Positions 1 through 7,637 of a stretch of DNA of 10,506 bases are shown here, one piece after another. The number at the start of each line of letters is the position of its first letter. Position 1 is the stretch's first letter. The position numbers and the translations under genes were made by a program. The stretch comes from an uncultured Prevotella sp. (GTDB lineage: Bacteria > Bacteroidota > Bacteroidia > Bacteroidales > Bacteroidaceae). The notes beneath the pieces are model-generated. The model was not told where the DNA came from. It did no database searches and saw only the letters and a program-made list of their open reading frames with translations. The stretch is taken from assembly GCA_937916075.1 (NCBI GenBank), contig CALGHW010000003.1, forward strand, positions 1 through 10,506, read 5' to 3'.

Positions 1-966
1 ACGGGAGGCGAGTTGATTCGCCTCCTGATTAACCACCCCGAGGCAGAGATAGTATTTGCCAACAGCGAGAGTAATGCCGGCAACCTCGTGGCCGATGTGC
101 ATGAGGGACTCTATGGAGAGACCGACCTGACGTTTACGGCCGAGATGCCTTTCGACCAGGTGGATATCCTGTTCTTCTGTTTCGGCCACGGCAAGAGCGA
201 GGCTTTCCTGAAGGAGCACAGTGTGCCCGAGCGGGTCAAGATTATCGACCTGGCCCAGGACTTCCGGCTGGCTCCCGCAACTGTGGTCGCCACCCAACAC
301 CCCACACCGGCGGCCCACGACTTTGTGTATGGTCTGCCCGAAATCAACAAGGACAAGATTGTCCAGGCGCGGCATGTGGCCAATCCCGGCTGTTTTGCCA
401 CCTGCATCCAGCTCGGCCTGTTGCCGGCCGCCAAGATGGGACTGATCAACAGCGACGTGAGTGTCAATGCCATCACGGGCAGCACGGGTGCCGGACAGAA
501 GCCCGGTGCCACTACCCACTTCTCCTGGCGCAACAACAACATGAGTATCTACAAGGCGTTCTGCCACCAGCATGTGCCCGAGATACGGCAGAGCCTGAAG
601 CAGACCCAGGGCTATCTTGATGCCGCCATCGACTTTATCCCTTACCGCGGCGACTTCGCCAGGGGCATCTTCGCCACCGAAGTGGTCAAGACCGACAAGC
701 CCATCGAGGATATCGTGGCCGGCTACAAGGCTTTTTACCAGGACGCTCCTTTCACCCACTATGTGGACAAGGCCATCGACCTGAAGCAGGTGGTCAACAC
801 CAATAAGTGTCTGGTGCACTGTGACAAGTTTGGCGACAAGCTGCTCATCACCTCTTGCATCGACAACCTCCTGAAGGGTGCCGTTGGACAGGCTGTGCAG
901 AACATGAACATCCTTTTCGGGCTCGACGAGACCGCAGGACTCAAGCTCAAACCGAGCGCATTCTAA
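1..966 (+). CDS. argC: N-acetyl-gamma-glutamyl-phosphate reductase, 5'-truncated by window edge
   Basis: ArgC reduces the acyl-phosphate of N-acylglutamate to the semialdehyde with NADPH, the third step of ornithine/arginine synthesis in the cytoplasm. The frame is open from base 1 and reads T-G-G-E-L-I-R, the end of the GYTGxEL nucleotide-binding motif, so the true start lies just upstream and only a few residues are missing; the TTG at 13 is internal. The catalytic cysteine is in NPGCFATC (codon 391-393). GSTGAGQKPG (from about 475) and the HQHVPEI histidine (codon 571-573) are also family hallmarks. The visible length, about 321 codons, suits the short ArgC form. It is the first gene here of argC-argD-proC, 19 bp before argD. 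Some Bacteroidetes (Bacteroides fragilis) use succinylated rather than acetylated intermediates in this pathway, so the acyl group is uncertain. Confidence 0.95.
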   Translation, partial: TGGELIRLLINHPEAEIVFANSESNAGNLVADVHEGLYGETDLTFTAEMPFDQVDILFFCFGHGKSEAFLKEHSVPERVKIIDLAQDFRLAPATVVATQHPTPAAHDFVYGLPEINKDKIVQARHVANPGCFATCIQLGLLPAAKMGLINSDVSVNAITGSTGAGQKPGATTHFSWRNNNMSIYKAFCHQHVPEIRQSLKQTQGYLDAAIDFIPYRGDFARGIFATEVVKTDKPIEDIVAGYKAFYQDAPFTHYVDKAIDLKQVVNTNKCLVHCDKFGDKLLITSCIDNLLKGAVGQAVQNMNILFGLDETAGLKLKPSAF

Positions 967-985
967 TCACTAAACAAACGAGACA

Positions 986-2128
986 ATGAAATTATTCGAT
1001 GTATATCCACTTTTTGATATTAATATAGTAAAAGGTAAAGGCTGTCACGTCTGGGATGACAAAGGTCAGGAATACCTCGACCTCTATGGAGGCCATGCCG
1101 TCATCAGCATCGGCCACTGCCATCCCCACTATGTGGAGAAGCTGACGGCCCAGCTGAACAATTTGGGCTTTTACAGCAATTCGGTCATCAACAAGCTTCA
1201 GCAGCAATTGGCCGAGCGACTGGGCAAGGCCAGTGGTTATGAGGACTACCAGCTCTTCCTCATCAACTCGGGAGCTGAGGCCAACGAAAATGCCATGAAG
1301 CTGGCCTCTTTCACCAACGGCCGCACCCGTATCCTCTCCTTGGAGAAGGCCTTCCATGGCCGCACCTCGCTGGCGGTTGAGGCTACCAACAATCCCAAGA
1401 TTATCGCTCCCATCAATGATAACGGTCATGTAACCTATCTCCCCATCAACAATCTGGAGGCGTGGGAGAAAGAGTTGGCCAAGGGCGATGTATGTGCTTG
1501 TATCATTGAGGCTATCCAGGGCGTGGGCGGTTGCAATATGATAACTCCCGAGTTTGCCCAGGGCCTGCAGGCTGCCTGCAAGAAGTATGGCACCTATCTC
1601 ATTGCCGACGAGATACAGTGTGGCTACGGACGCAGCGGCAAGTTCTTCGCCCACCAGTGGCTCGGCATCCGGCCCGACCTGATTACCGTGGCCAAAGGCA
1701 TTGGCAACGGGTTCCCGATGGGTGGTGTGCTCATCTCGCCAGAGTTCAAGCCCGTCTACGGACAGCTCGGCACCACCTTCGGCGGCAATCACCTGGCCTG
1801 CACGGCAGCATTGGCCGTGCTTGATGTCTTCGAGCAGGAGCATGTGGTGGAGAACGCCCATGAGGTGGGCGAGTATCTCATCGCCCAGTTGAAGCAGCTC
1901 CAGCAGCGCAACAGTCATATCGCCGAGGTGCGTGGCCGCGGGCTGATGGTGGGAGTCGTGCTCGACATACCCCACAAGGAGGTGCGCAGCCGTCTGATTC
2001 ACGAGCAACACTGTTTCACCGGTTGTGCCGGCACAAATATTCTCCGCATCCTGCCGCCTTTGGTATTGACCAGAGCCAATGTGGACGACTTTGTCCAGCG
2101 GTTGGAGACGGTGCTGAAAGAACTTTGA
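986..2128 (+). CDS. argD: Acetylornithine (or succinylornithine) aminotransferase
   Basis: A PLP-dependent class III aminotransferase of 380 aa that interconverts N-acylglutamate semialdehyde and N-acylornithine using glutamate. The expected landmarks are present: NSGAEANENAMKLA near residues 94-107 for phosphate binding, AFHGRT, the cofactor-contacting Asp208 in IADEIQCGYGRSG, and Lys237 in TVAKGIGNGFPMGG as the Schiff-base lysine, followed by TTFGGNHLAC. Full length for the family. The ATG at 986 follows argC by 19 bp in an A-rich spacer without a Shine-Dalgarno, normal for Bacteroidetes. It lies between argC and proC and is probably co-transcribed with both. The context favours arginine biosynthesis over catabolic ornithine or GABA transamination. 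Whether the substrate is acetyl or succinyl depends on the transcarbamylase, which is not in this window. Confidence 0.95.
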   Translation: MKLFDVYPLFDINIVKGKGCHVWDDKGQEYLDLYGGHAVISIGHCHPHYVEKLTAQLNNLGFYSNSVINKLQQQLAERLGKASGYEDYQLFLINSGAEANENAMKLASFTNGRTRILSLEKAFHGRTSLAVEATNNPKIIAPINDNGHVTYLPINNLEAWEKELAKGDVCACIIEAIQGVGGCNMITPEFAQGLQAACKKYGTYLIADEIQCGYGRSGKFFAHQWLGIRPDLITVAKGIGNGFPMGGVLISPEFKPVYGQLGTTFGGNHLACTAALAVLDVFEQEHVVENAHEVGEYLIAQLKQLQQRNSHIAEVRGRGLMVGVVLDIPHKEVRSRLIHEQHCFTGCAGTNILRILPPLVLTRANVDDFVQRLETVLKEL

Positions 2129-2141
2129 AAACCAGAAGCTT

Positions 2142-2930
2142 ATGAAAATAGCAGTGATAGGTGTTGGCGCCATGGGAGGCGCCATGGTGAGAGGATTCCT
2201 AAAAGGCGAGTTGTTCGCTCCGGCCGATATCACAGCTTCGGCTCCCTCCCAGATGACACTCGACCGCTTTGCCGAAACAGGCATCAGCATGACTTCCGAC
2301 AATCAGGTAGCAGCCCAATTGGCCGACATTGTGTGTGTGGTGGTGAAGCCGTGGCTTGTGGAGCAGGTGCTTACCGAGATTAAGCCGGTGATGAACTATC
2401 AGAAGCAGGTGCTTGTGGTGGTGGCTGCCGGCATCAAGGGCGAGCAGGTCAACGCATGGATGAAGAAAGACGATGACAGCATCCCGCAGTCATTCTTGGT
2501 CATTCCCAACACGGCCATCGAGGTGATGAGCAGCATGACATTCATCGCCCCGGTCAATGCCAAGAAGGAGACCATTCGCCTGATATGTGACATCTTCAAT
2601 GAGAATGGGCAGGCCTTGGTGGTTGAGGAGAAACTCCTGGCCGCCGGCACCACGATGGCTTCTTGCGGCATCGCTTATGCCATGCGCTATGTCCGTGCCG
2701 CCTCAGAGGGAGGAGTGGAACTTGGTTTCAAGGCCGACCTGGCCAAGGATATTGTGCTCCAGACGGTGAAGGGAGCCGTGGCCTTGCTTCAGGCCAACGG
2801 CAATCATCCCGAGGCCGAGATTGACAAGGTGACCACTCCCGGTGGTGTCACTATTCGCGGACTCAACGAGATGGAGCATGCCGGATTCACCAGTGCTGTT
2901 ATCCGTGGACTGAAGGCTGGCGTGAAATAA
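2142..2930 (+). CDS. proC: Pyrroline-5-carboxylate reductase
   Basis: ProC reduces pyrroline-5-carboxylate to proline with NAD(P)H in the cytoplasm. The 262-aa product starts with a Rossmann motif, IAVIGVGAMGG (GxGxMG at residues 7-12), has the VVVKPWLVEQVL and VIPNTAIEV segments of the NAD-binding domain, and ends with the ProC signature KVTTPGGVTIRGLNEMEHAGF (about residues 229-249) in the helical dimerisation domain. The usual SGSGPAY segment reads SCGIAYAMRY here, a divergence that may be lineage-specific. The ATG at 2142 lies 13 bp after argD, implying co-transcription. Its presence in an arginine cluster links proline and ornithine synthesis through the glutamate-semialdehyde/P5C node. 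A strong hairpin follows 12 bp after the stop. Confidence 0.94.
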   Translation: MKIAVIGVGAMGGAMVRGFLKGELFAPADITASAPSQMTLDRFAETGISMTSDNQVAAQLADIVCVVVKPWLVEQVLTEIKPVMNYQKQVLVVVAAGIKGEQVNAWMKKDDDSIPQSFLVIPNTAIEVMSSMTFIAPVNAKKETIRLICDIFNENGQALVVEEKLLAAGTTMASCGIAYAMRYVRAASEGGVELGFKADLAKDIVLQTVKGAVALLQANGNHPEAEIDKVTTPGGVTIRGLNEMEHAGFTSAVIRGLKAGVK

Positions 2931-2941
2931 AAGAATGCAAT

Positions 2942-2980
2942 TGAGGGCACACATGAAAGAAACTTTCATGTGTGCCCTCA
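2942..2980. terminator. Bidirectional intrinsic terminator between proC and potD
   Basis: A perfect 18-bp inverted repeat (TGAGGGCACACATGAAAG, 2942-2959, and its complement at 2963-2980) flanks an AAA loop. It lies in the 103-bp gap between convergent proC and potD. On the minus strand the stem is followed by a T-rich run (complement of the A-rich 2930-2941). On the plus strand only TTGTGT follows, so termination may be better for potD transcripts than for proC transcripts. Termination itself is inferred. Confidence 0.85.
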
Positions 2981-3033
2981 TTGTGTCATGCTGTTTATGT
3001 TTGGGGATGTGTCCACATTCACCATTGGCAAGC

Positions 3034-4431
3034 TCAGCTTACCTTGATAATATGCTTTCTGCGGTGCTTCCTTGACAGGCGGCGGTGCTGGTGGCGCACA
3101 TACTTCTTATAACCCACTACGACGGCCAATCCGCCCACCACGCAGAGCAAGACAATCACGATACCGCCACCCAGATTGTCTCCCTTCACCTTCGACCACA
3201 TGTCGAGTACCTCGGGCGTCTTGTCGCCCGCATCGTGAATCATGGCGCAGCGGGCCACCACCGAACTGTCGGGATACATGATAGGATTGAGATGCGCCCG
3301 GCGTCCCCGTTCCCCGAAGAAGTAGGCCACGTTGCGTGGGGTGGGGTAAGCGTCAGAGTCGGTCATGGCTTTCATAATCTCATCGGTGGCCACCGCACTG
3401 ACATATCCCGTGGTCTCCATATTGGCCAAGGCCACATCGCTTTGGCAGAGATAATTGATAAAGTAAGAGGCAGCCTTGGGATTGCCGGCATAGCGGGGAA
3501 TCACCCAGCCGTCAAACCATACGTTACTGCCCTCCAGAGGCACCTCATAGCCCAGGGATACCCCCACCTTTTCAGCCTCGTCGATGGCCCAGACGGCATC
3601 TCCGCTCCACGTCATGTTGAGCCATGCCTTTCCTTTGGTCATAGTCTCTTTCCCGAAGTCAGCCTCCCATCCTTCAATATTGGGTTTCAGGGCTTTAAGA
3701 TAGTTTTCCACAGTGTGGATATTCTCCGGAGAGTAGTCATTCATCAAGTCTTTCACCGAAGTCTTTCCCTCGGCAATTTCCTTGCGTCGGGCATAGATGA
3801 GGGCCGTTCCGTAGCTGTCGCGGTAAGAGTCCTTCATGAGCAGTTTCCCCCGGTATTTCTTGTTCCACAGGGTGCCCCATGTCAAGGCGTCCCGTTGCGG
3901 CACCCGGTCCTTGTTATACAGGATGCCGGCGGTGCCCCACATATAGCCCACGGCATAGTCGTGAGCCATCCTTCCGTTGTTGCTCACGGCGTCAATCTGC
4001 CGTACGATATAAGGTGCCAGATTGCGCATATAGTTTGGCGTGCGCTCAAAACAAGTGTCGATGGGCAACAGCAAGTTTTTGCGGAGCATCCGTTCGATGA
4101 TATACTCTGATGGGCACACCACGTCGAAATCCTCATGTCCCCGTTCAATCTTGGTGAGCATAATTTCATTGATGTCAAACGTCTGGTAGATGACCCTGAT
4201 GTGTTGTCCTGTTTGTCGTTGGTACCAGTCGGGGAAGGCGGCCAGTTTGTCCTCGTCGATATAGTCCCCCCAGTTATACACTTTCAGGATTTCCTCGCGG
4301 GGTTCTTTGTGGCTGCATCCGGTCAGCCAGGCCGCCAGTATCACCAAGGTGAAGGCCCGCAGCCCGACAGCTGTCAGTCGGCGCAGCCTTTCAGTATCAT
4401 GTATATGCATAAGTCTTTTCATCTTGTTCAT
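3034..4431 (-). CDS. potD: Spermidine/putrescine-binding lipoprotein with C-terminal membrane anchor
   Basis: The solute-binding subunit of the polyamine importer, 465 aa from the start used here. A signal peptide ends in the lipobox AAWLTGC, with the lipidated Cys at residue 39 (codon 4315-4317). The mature part begins with the PotD hallmark LKVYNWGDYIDEDKL, and continues with FDVVCPSEYIIERM, the GYMWGTAGILYN segment and WSGDAVWAIDEA. Unusually, the C-terminus adds a hydrophobic segment (about residues 421-441, nt 3109-3171) and a very basic tail rich in Lys/Arg/His (nt 3037-3108), predicting a single membrane span with the tail in the cytoplasm. The start is uncertain: the frame is open to ATG at 4494, and ATG 4470, which overlaps the potC end, is also possible. 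The ATG at 4431 gives a more plausible signal-peptide length. It is the last gene of potABCD; the stop faces proC. Confidence 0.9.
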   Translation of the reverse strand: MNKMKRLMHIHDTERLRRLTAVGLRAFTLVILAAWLTGCSHKEPREEILKVYNWGDYIDEDKLAAFPDWYQRQTGQHIRVIYQTFDINEIMLTKIERGHEDFDVVCPSEYIIERMLRKNLLLPIDTCFERTPNYMRNLAPYIVRQIDAVSNNGRMAHDYAVGYMWGTAGILYNKDRVPQRDALTWGTLWNKKYRGKLLMKDSYRDSYGTALIYARRKEIAEGKTSVKDLMNDYSPENIHTVENYLKALKPNIEGWEADFGKETMTKGKAWLNMTWSGDAVWAIDEAEKVGVSLGYEVPLEGSNVWFDGWVIPRYAGNPKAASYFINYLCQSDVALANMETTGYVSAVATDEIMKAMTDSDAYPTPRNVAYFFGERGRRAHLNPIMYPDSSVVARCAMIHDAGDKTPEVLDMWSKVKGDNLGGGIVIVLLCVVGGLAVVVGYKKYVRHQHRRLSRKHRRKHIIKVS

Positions 4432-4459
4432 CTGTAGCGTTTCTCGCTCCTTGTTTCTT

Positions 4460-5251
4460 TCACTGTTCATTCTTTTTTCTTTTGTTGATGACAATCAGCA
4501 GAGCCAGCACCAGCACGAAGATGATGGTCGATAGCGGGCGAAGCTCAGGCGTGAGACCGCCCTTGCGTGCATCCGCATAGATAAAGGTAGACAGTGTCTC
4601 CAGTCCCTCGTTGCCGATGGTGAAGATGGTGATGGCGAAGTCATCCACCGACAGCGTGATGGCCAGCATGAATCCGGCAATCATGCCCGGCATGATTTCG
4701 GGGATAATCACCTTGCGCAGGGCCTGCATCGGCGAGGCCCCCAAGTCGAGAGCCGCTTCATAGAGGTTGGGGTTCATCTGTTTCAGTCGGGGCAGCACGC
4801 TCAGCACCACATACGGTGTGCAGAAAGTGATATGGGCCAGTACTACGGTGAAGTAGCCTTGCTTGATGCCTAGCGAGACAAAGAGCAGGAAGAGCGAGAT
4901 ACCGATGATGATGTCGCCGTTGAGGATAGGGATGTTGTTGACAAAGAGGATGGCCTGGCGTGCCCGGTTTTTCATGTTGTAGATACCGATGGCCGTCAAA
5001 GTTCCTAATATTGTGGATGTTATGGCAGTTATCAACGCAATGGAGACCGTGTTGATAAGTGCGTCGGTGAGCGAGTGGTGGGTGCCCTGTACAAAGAGGT
5101 TCTCATACAGTTTGAAAGAGAACCCCGTCCAGTTGCCCATCACCTTGGCCTCGGTGAAAGAGAAAATCATGATGATGAGGATGGGCGAATAGAGCAGCAG
5201 CAAGAGCAACCACAGATAGCCCTGGCAGAGCGTCTTTTTGAGCAGGTTCAT
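4460..5251 (-). CDS. potC: Spermidine/putrescine ABC transporter permease
   Basis: An inner-membrane permease subunit, 263 aa, with about six hydrophobic spans. The first follows a short basic N-terminus (MNLLKKTL). The ABC-importer EAA loop is clear at residues 165-188 (YEAALDLGASPMQALRKVIIP), which docks on PotA. SVDDFAITIF at 201-210 is typical of PotC. The frame is open further upstream to 5353, but the ATG at 5251 is right: it forms an ATGA overlap with the potB stop, follows an AGGAGG six bases upstream, and the extra N-terminal residues would be arginine-rich and non-homologous. The stop at 4460-4462 lies within the possible N-terminal extension of potD. It forms a heterodimer with PotB. 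Confidence 0.95.
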   Translation of the reverse strand: MNLLKKTLCQGYLWLLLLLLYSPILIIMIFSFTEAKVMGNWTGFSFKLYENLFVQGTHHSLTDALINTVSIALITAITSTILGTLTAIGIYNMKNRARQAILFVNNIPILNGDIIIGISLFLLFVSLGIKQGYFTVVLAHITFCTPYVVLSVLPRLKQMNPNLYEAALDLGASPMQALRKVIIPEIMPGMIAGFMLAITLSVDDFAITIFTIGNEGLETLSTFIYADARKGGLTPELRPLSTIIFVLVLALLIVINKRKKNEQ

Positions 5252-6030
5252 AACACGCCTCCTTTCTCCTGTCCGTTGTCGTCGGCGGCAAACAGGGTTG
5301 ACGCGCCTATCAGCAGCAGCATGATGAGCGACAGGGCGGCGCCATAGTTCCACATCGAGTTGTTGATATTCTCCTGGATGGTGGTTCCGAAGAGCTTAAT
5401 GTTATTCATCGTGAGCAGCTCGGAGATGGCGAAGGTAGAGATGGTGGGCATGAAGACCATCAGCACACCGCTGGCCACGCCAGGCATGCTCAGGGGCAGG
5501 ATGGTTTTGACGAATACCTGCCAGGGTGAGGCCCCGAGGTCCTCGGCCGCCTCGATATAGCTGCGGTCCATTTTCTGGAGCGTGTTGTAGATAGGGTAGA
5601 CCATGAAGGGGATGAAGTTGTATATCATGCCGAAGAGCAGGGCCCCCTCGCCGAGCGGTATGTCGGCAAAGTCAAACAGGGCCACTGTGGCCAGTGTGCG
5701 CACCAGGATGTTGACCCACATGGGCAGGATAAACAGCATCACCACCGTCTCGGCATATTTCATCCGGGTCTGAGCCAGGATATAGGCCGCGGGGTAGCCC
5801 AGCAGGATACAGGCAATCGTAGTGAGGGCCGCGATGCCGATGGAGTAGATAAAGGTGTTGACATCTTCGGGATGCTCCATAAACTTGTGGAAGTTCTGGA
5901 GGGTGAAGGCGCCGTTCTCGTCGGTGAAGGCATACACCACGATGAGCAACAGGGGCAACACTACAAACACTGCCGCGAAGATGATATAGGGCAGCGTCCA
6001 ACTCTTGCGTGAAGAGAAAAACCGAAGCAT
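5248..6030 (-). CDS. potB: Spermidine/putrescine ABC transporter permease
   Basis: The partner inner-membrane permease, 260 aa, with about six hydrophobic spans, starting at residues 13-34 after a basic N-terminus (MLRFFSSRKSW). The EAA loop at residues 158-183 (YIEAAEDLGASPWQVF...ILPLSMPG) identifies a type I importer permease. The segment ending NMNNIKLFG-like (MNNIKLFGTTIQENI, 208-222) is typical of PotB before the last span. The ATG at 6030 lies 53 bp after the potA stop, and the stop overlaps the potC start in ATGA, so translation of B and C is probably coupled. The size is close to that of E. coli PotB. Confidence 0.95.
   Translation of the reverse strand: MLRFFSSRKSWTLPYIIFAAVFVVLPLLLIVVYAFTDENGAFTLQNFHKFMEHPEDVNTFIYSIGIAALTTIACILLGYPAAYILAQTRMKYAETVVMLFILPMWVNILVRTLATVALFDFADIPLGEGALLFGMIYNFIPFMVYPIYNTLQKMDRSYIEAAEDLGASPWQVFVKTILPLSMPGVASGVLMVFMPTISTFAISELLTMNNIKLFGTTIQENINNSMWNYGAALSLIMLLLIGASTLFAADDNGQEKGGVL
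5258..5263 (-). promoter_or_regulatory. Consensus Shine-Dalgarno for potC
   Basis: AGGAGG on the minus strand, 6 nt before the potC ATG and inside the last codons of potB. It supports the start at 5251. None of the other starts in the window has a comparable site. Confidence 0.8.
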
Positions 6031-6083
6031 TGTTTTGTGTGAAGGATTAAATGTGAAGGAATAGATATGATAGATATTAGTTG

Positions 6084-7454
6084 TTATGCTCTCAGCTCAA
6101 AGTGCTTGATACGTATGCCCACGTGGTCGCCCAGGTCCCATTGGTCTTGGGTGTCCACATAGAGCTTGTCGCCCCAGTCTGTATCCACGGTGAGGTGATA
6201 ATGGTCGCCCTTGTAGAGAATGAAGCTCACGTCGCCGGTGAAGGTGCCGTCCTCCTCGTTGTCAGTCAGTTCCACCTGGTCGCACGGCACGTAAGCCACG
6301 GCGGTGCCGGCTGTTGGCTGTGTCGCCTTTTCGGGGCAGGAGAACTCGCATCCCAAGAAGGTGACCTTGCCCTCTTCCACGGTGGCGTCAAACAGATTCT
6401 CCTTGGCGTTTCTGTGCATGATGTGGATATTGTCGGGCACCACGCTCATGCCCACCGTCTGCCCCACGTCATAGTGTCGGTAGTTTTGGATGACAAACTC
6501 ATAGCCGTCTGCCTCGGCCAACATTTCATAATGCACGCCTTTGAAGATAGACGAGGTGATTTTCCCCACAAACTGGGCCTTGTCCGTGTCGGTGCTCATC
6601 ACGATGTCTTCCGGGCGTATCACCACGTCGACAGCCTCGTCCTTGGAAAATCCCTTGTCCACACATTCGATGTCCTGTCCGGCCACTCTGACCAGGCAGT
6701 CGTGCAGCATCACCCCATCAAGGATGTTGCTCTCCCCGATGAAGTCGGCCACAAAGGCGTTGGCCGGTTCGTTGTAGATGTCGGTGGGTGTGCCTATCTG
6801 CTGGATGCGTCCGTTGCTCATCACGACGATAGTGTCGCTCAGGGTGAGTGCCTCCTCCTGGTCGTGGGTCACGTAGACAAAGGTGATGCCCAGCCGTTCG
6901 TGCATCTCCTTCAGTTCGAGCTGCATGTCCTTGCGCATCTTCAGGTCGAGTGCGGCCAGCGGTTCGTCGAGCAGGAGCACCTCCGGCTCGTTGACGATGG
7001 CCCGCGCGATGGCGATGCGCTGTTGCTGTCCACCCGACAGCGAGTTGACGTCGCGGTATTCATAATCGCTCATGTTGACGGTGCGCAGGGCGTTTTTCAC
7101 CTTCTGCACCATCAAGCTTTTGGGCGTGCCCTTCAGTTTCAGACCGAAGGCGATATTGTCAAACACGTTCAGGTGCGGGAAGAGTGCGTATTTCTGAAAC
7201 ACCGTGTTCACCGGCCGGCGGTAGGCCGGCGTGTCGGTGATGTCCTTGCCGTTGATGCGTATCTCGCCCTCGGTGGCCGTCTCAAATCCGGCCAGCAGGC
7301 GCAACAGGGTTGTCTTACCGCAGCCCGACGGGCCGAGAATGGTCATAAATTCGCCCTTGCGCACATACAGGTTGATGTTGTCAAGGGCGGTTTTCTCGCC
7401 AAATCTTTTCGACACGCCATTGATGTCGATGATATGCTGTGATGTAATGTTCAT
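6084..7454 (-). CDS. potA: Spermidine/putrescine ABC transporter ATPase with long C-terminal domain
   Basis: The ATPase of the polyamine importer, 456 aa, cytoplasmic. The nucleotide-binding domain is complete: Walker [10 protein letters not shown] (41-49), Q-loop Gln87, signature LSGGQQQR (139-146), Walker B VLLLDEP (159-165) with catalytic Glu164, D-loop LAALD, and switch His197 in [13 protein letters not shown]-type regulatory region starts near residue 245 and includes VIRPEDI (278-284). The protein is about 80 residues longer than E. coli PotA because residues 355-455 seem to repeat 245-347 (see findings). The ATG at 7454 has no Shine-Dalgarno. It is the first gene of potABCD and is preceded by two tandem promoter modules at 7531-7680. 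Other TOBE-bearing importers (iron, sugar) are excluded mainly by the PotBCD neighbours. Confidence 0.95.
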   Translation of the reverse strand: MNITSQHIIDINGVSKRFGEKTALDNINLYVRKGEFMTILGPSGCGKTTLLRLLAGFETATEGEIRINGKDITDTPAYRRPVNTVFQKYALFPHLNVFDNIAFGLKLKGTPKSLMVQKVKNALRTVNMSDYEYRDVNSLSGGQQQRIAIARAIVNEPEVLLLDEPLAALDLKMRKDMQLELKEMHERLGITFVYVTHDQEEALTLSDTIVVMSNGRIQQIGTPTDIYNEPANAFVADFIGESNILDGVMLHDCLVRVAGQDIECVDKGFSKDEAVDVVIRPEDIVMSTDTDKAQFVGKITSSIFKGVHYEMLAEADGYEFVIQNYRHYDVGQTVGMSVVPDNIHIMHRNAKENLFDATVEEGKVTFLGCEFSCPEKATQPTAGTAVAYVPCDQVELTDNEEDGTFTGDVSFILYKGDHYHLTVDTDWGDKLYVDTQDQWDLGDHVGIRIKHFELRA

Positions 7455-7482
7455 CAGCTACTTTGCTTGTTACTTTTCAGGG

Positions 7483-7500
7483 AGTGTCCTTCCGGACAGT
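7483..7500 (-). other. Small hairpin in the potA 5' leader
   Basis: TGTCC-TTCC-GGACA forms a 5-bp stem, extendable past one mismatch, within the predicted leader of potA, about 30 nt before the start codon. It is short, and its role is unknown. Confidence 0.3.
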
Positions 7501-7531
7501 CTGTTCGTGGTTATGTTTTTTTATCGAGGTG

Positions 7532-7562
7532 CAAAGTTAGTGCAAATCGAGAGGAATACAAA
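7532..7562 (-). promoter_or_regulatory. Proximal potA promoter (repeat copy 1)
   Basis: On the minus strand, a -33 box TTTG (7562-7559) is followed after exactly 19 nt by a -7 box TAACTTTG (7539-7532), matching the Bacteroidetes consensus TTTG-N19-21-TAnnTTTG. Transcription would begin near 7524, giving a potA leader of about 70 nt. The -33 box touches the palindrome at 7561-7578. Confidence 0.7.
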
Positions 7563-7578
7563 ACGAACTTGTTCGTTT
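7561..7578. promoter_or_regulatory. Palindrome overlapping the proximal -33 box
   Basis: AAACGAAC-TT-GTTCGTTT is a perfect 18-bp palindrome that overlaps the -33 TTTG of repeat copy 1. In copy 2 the matching stretch has two changes that break the symmetry. It could be an operator, but no regulator is known. Confidence 0.4.
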
Positions 7579-7606
7579 TTATGCCCGAGATGCAGCCTAA
7601 CTTATG

Positions 7607-7637
7607 CAAAGTTAGTGCAAATCGAGAGGAACACAAA
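7607..7637 (-). promoter_or_regulatory. Distal potA promoter (repeat copy 2)
   Basis: The same arrangement in the second repeat copy: TTTG (7637-7634), a 19-nt spacer and TAACTTTG (7614-7607) on the minus strand. It would start transcription near 7600 and read through the proximal promoter into potA. Confidence 0.6.

Noticed and set aside
992..2302. 436-codon open frame antisense to argD and early proC
   Set aside because: It mirrors argD, whose motifs are unmistakable. The antisense product has no recognisable motif; such frames arise from the codon bias of GC-rich third positions.
5252..5353. N-terminal extension of potC
   Set aside because: Arg-rich and unlike any permease N-terminus; it is the potB C-terminal coding region in another frame, and the start at 5251 has a Shine-Dalgarno and ATGA overlap.
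6081..7442. 453-codon open frame antisense to potA, and a 341-codon frame antisense to potD (3085-4110)
   Set aside because: Both lie fully opposite genes with clear ABC-transporter motifs and give His/Val-rich products without domains.
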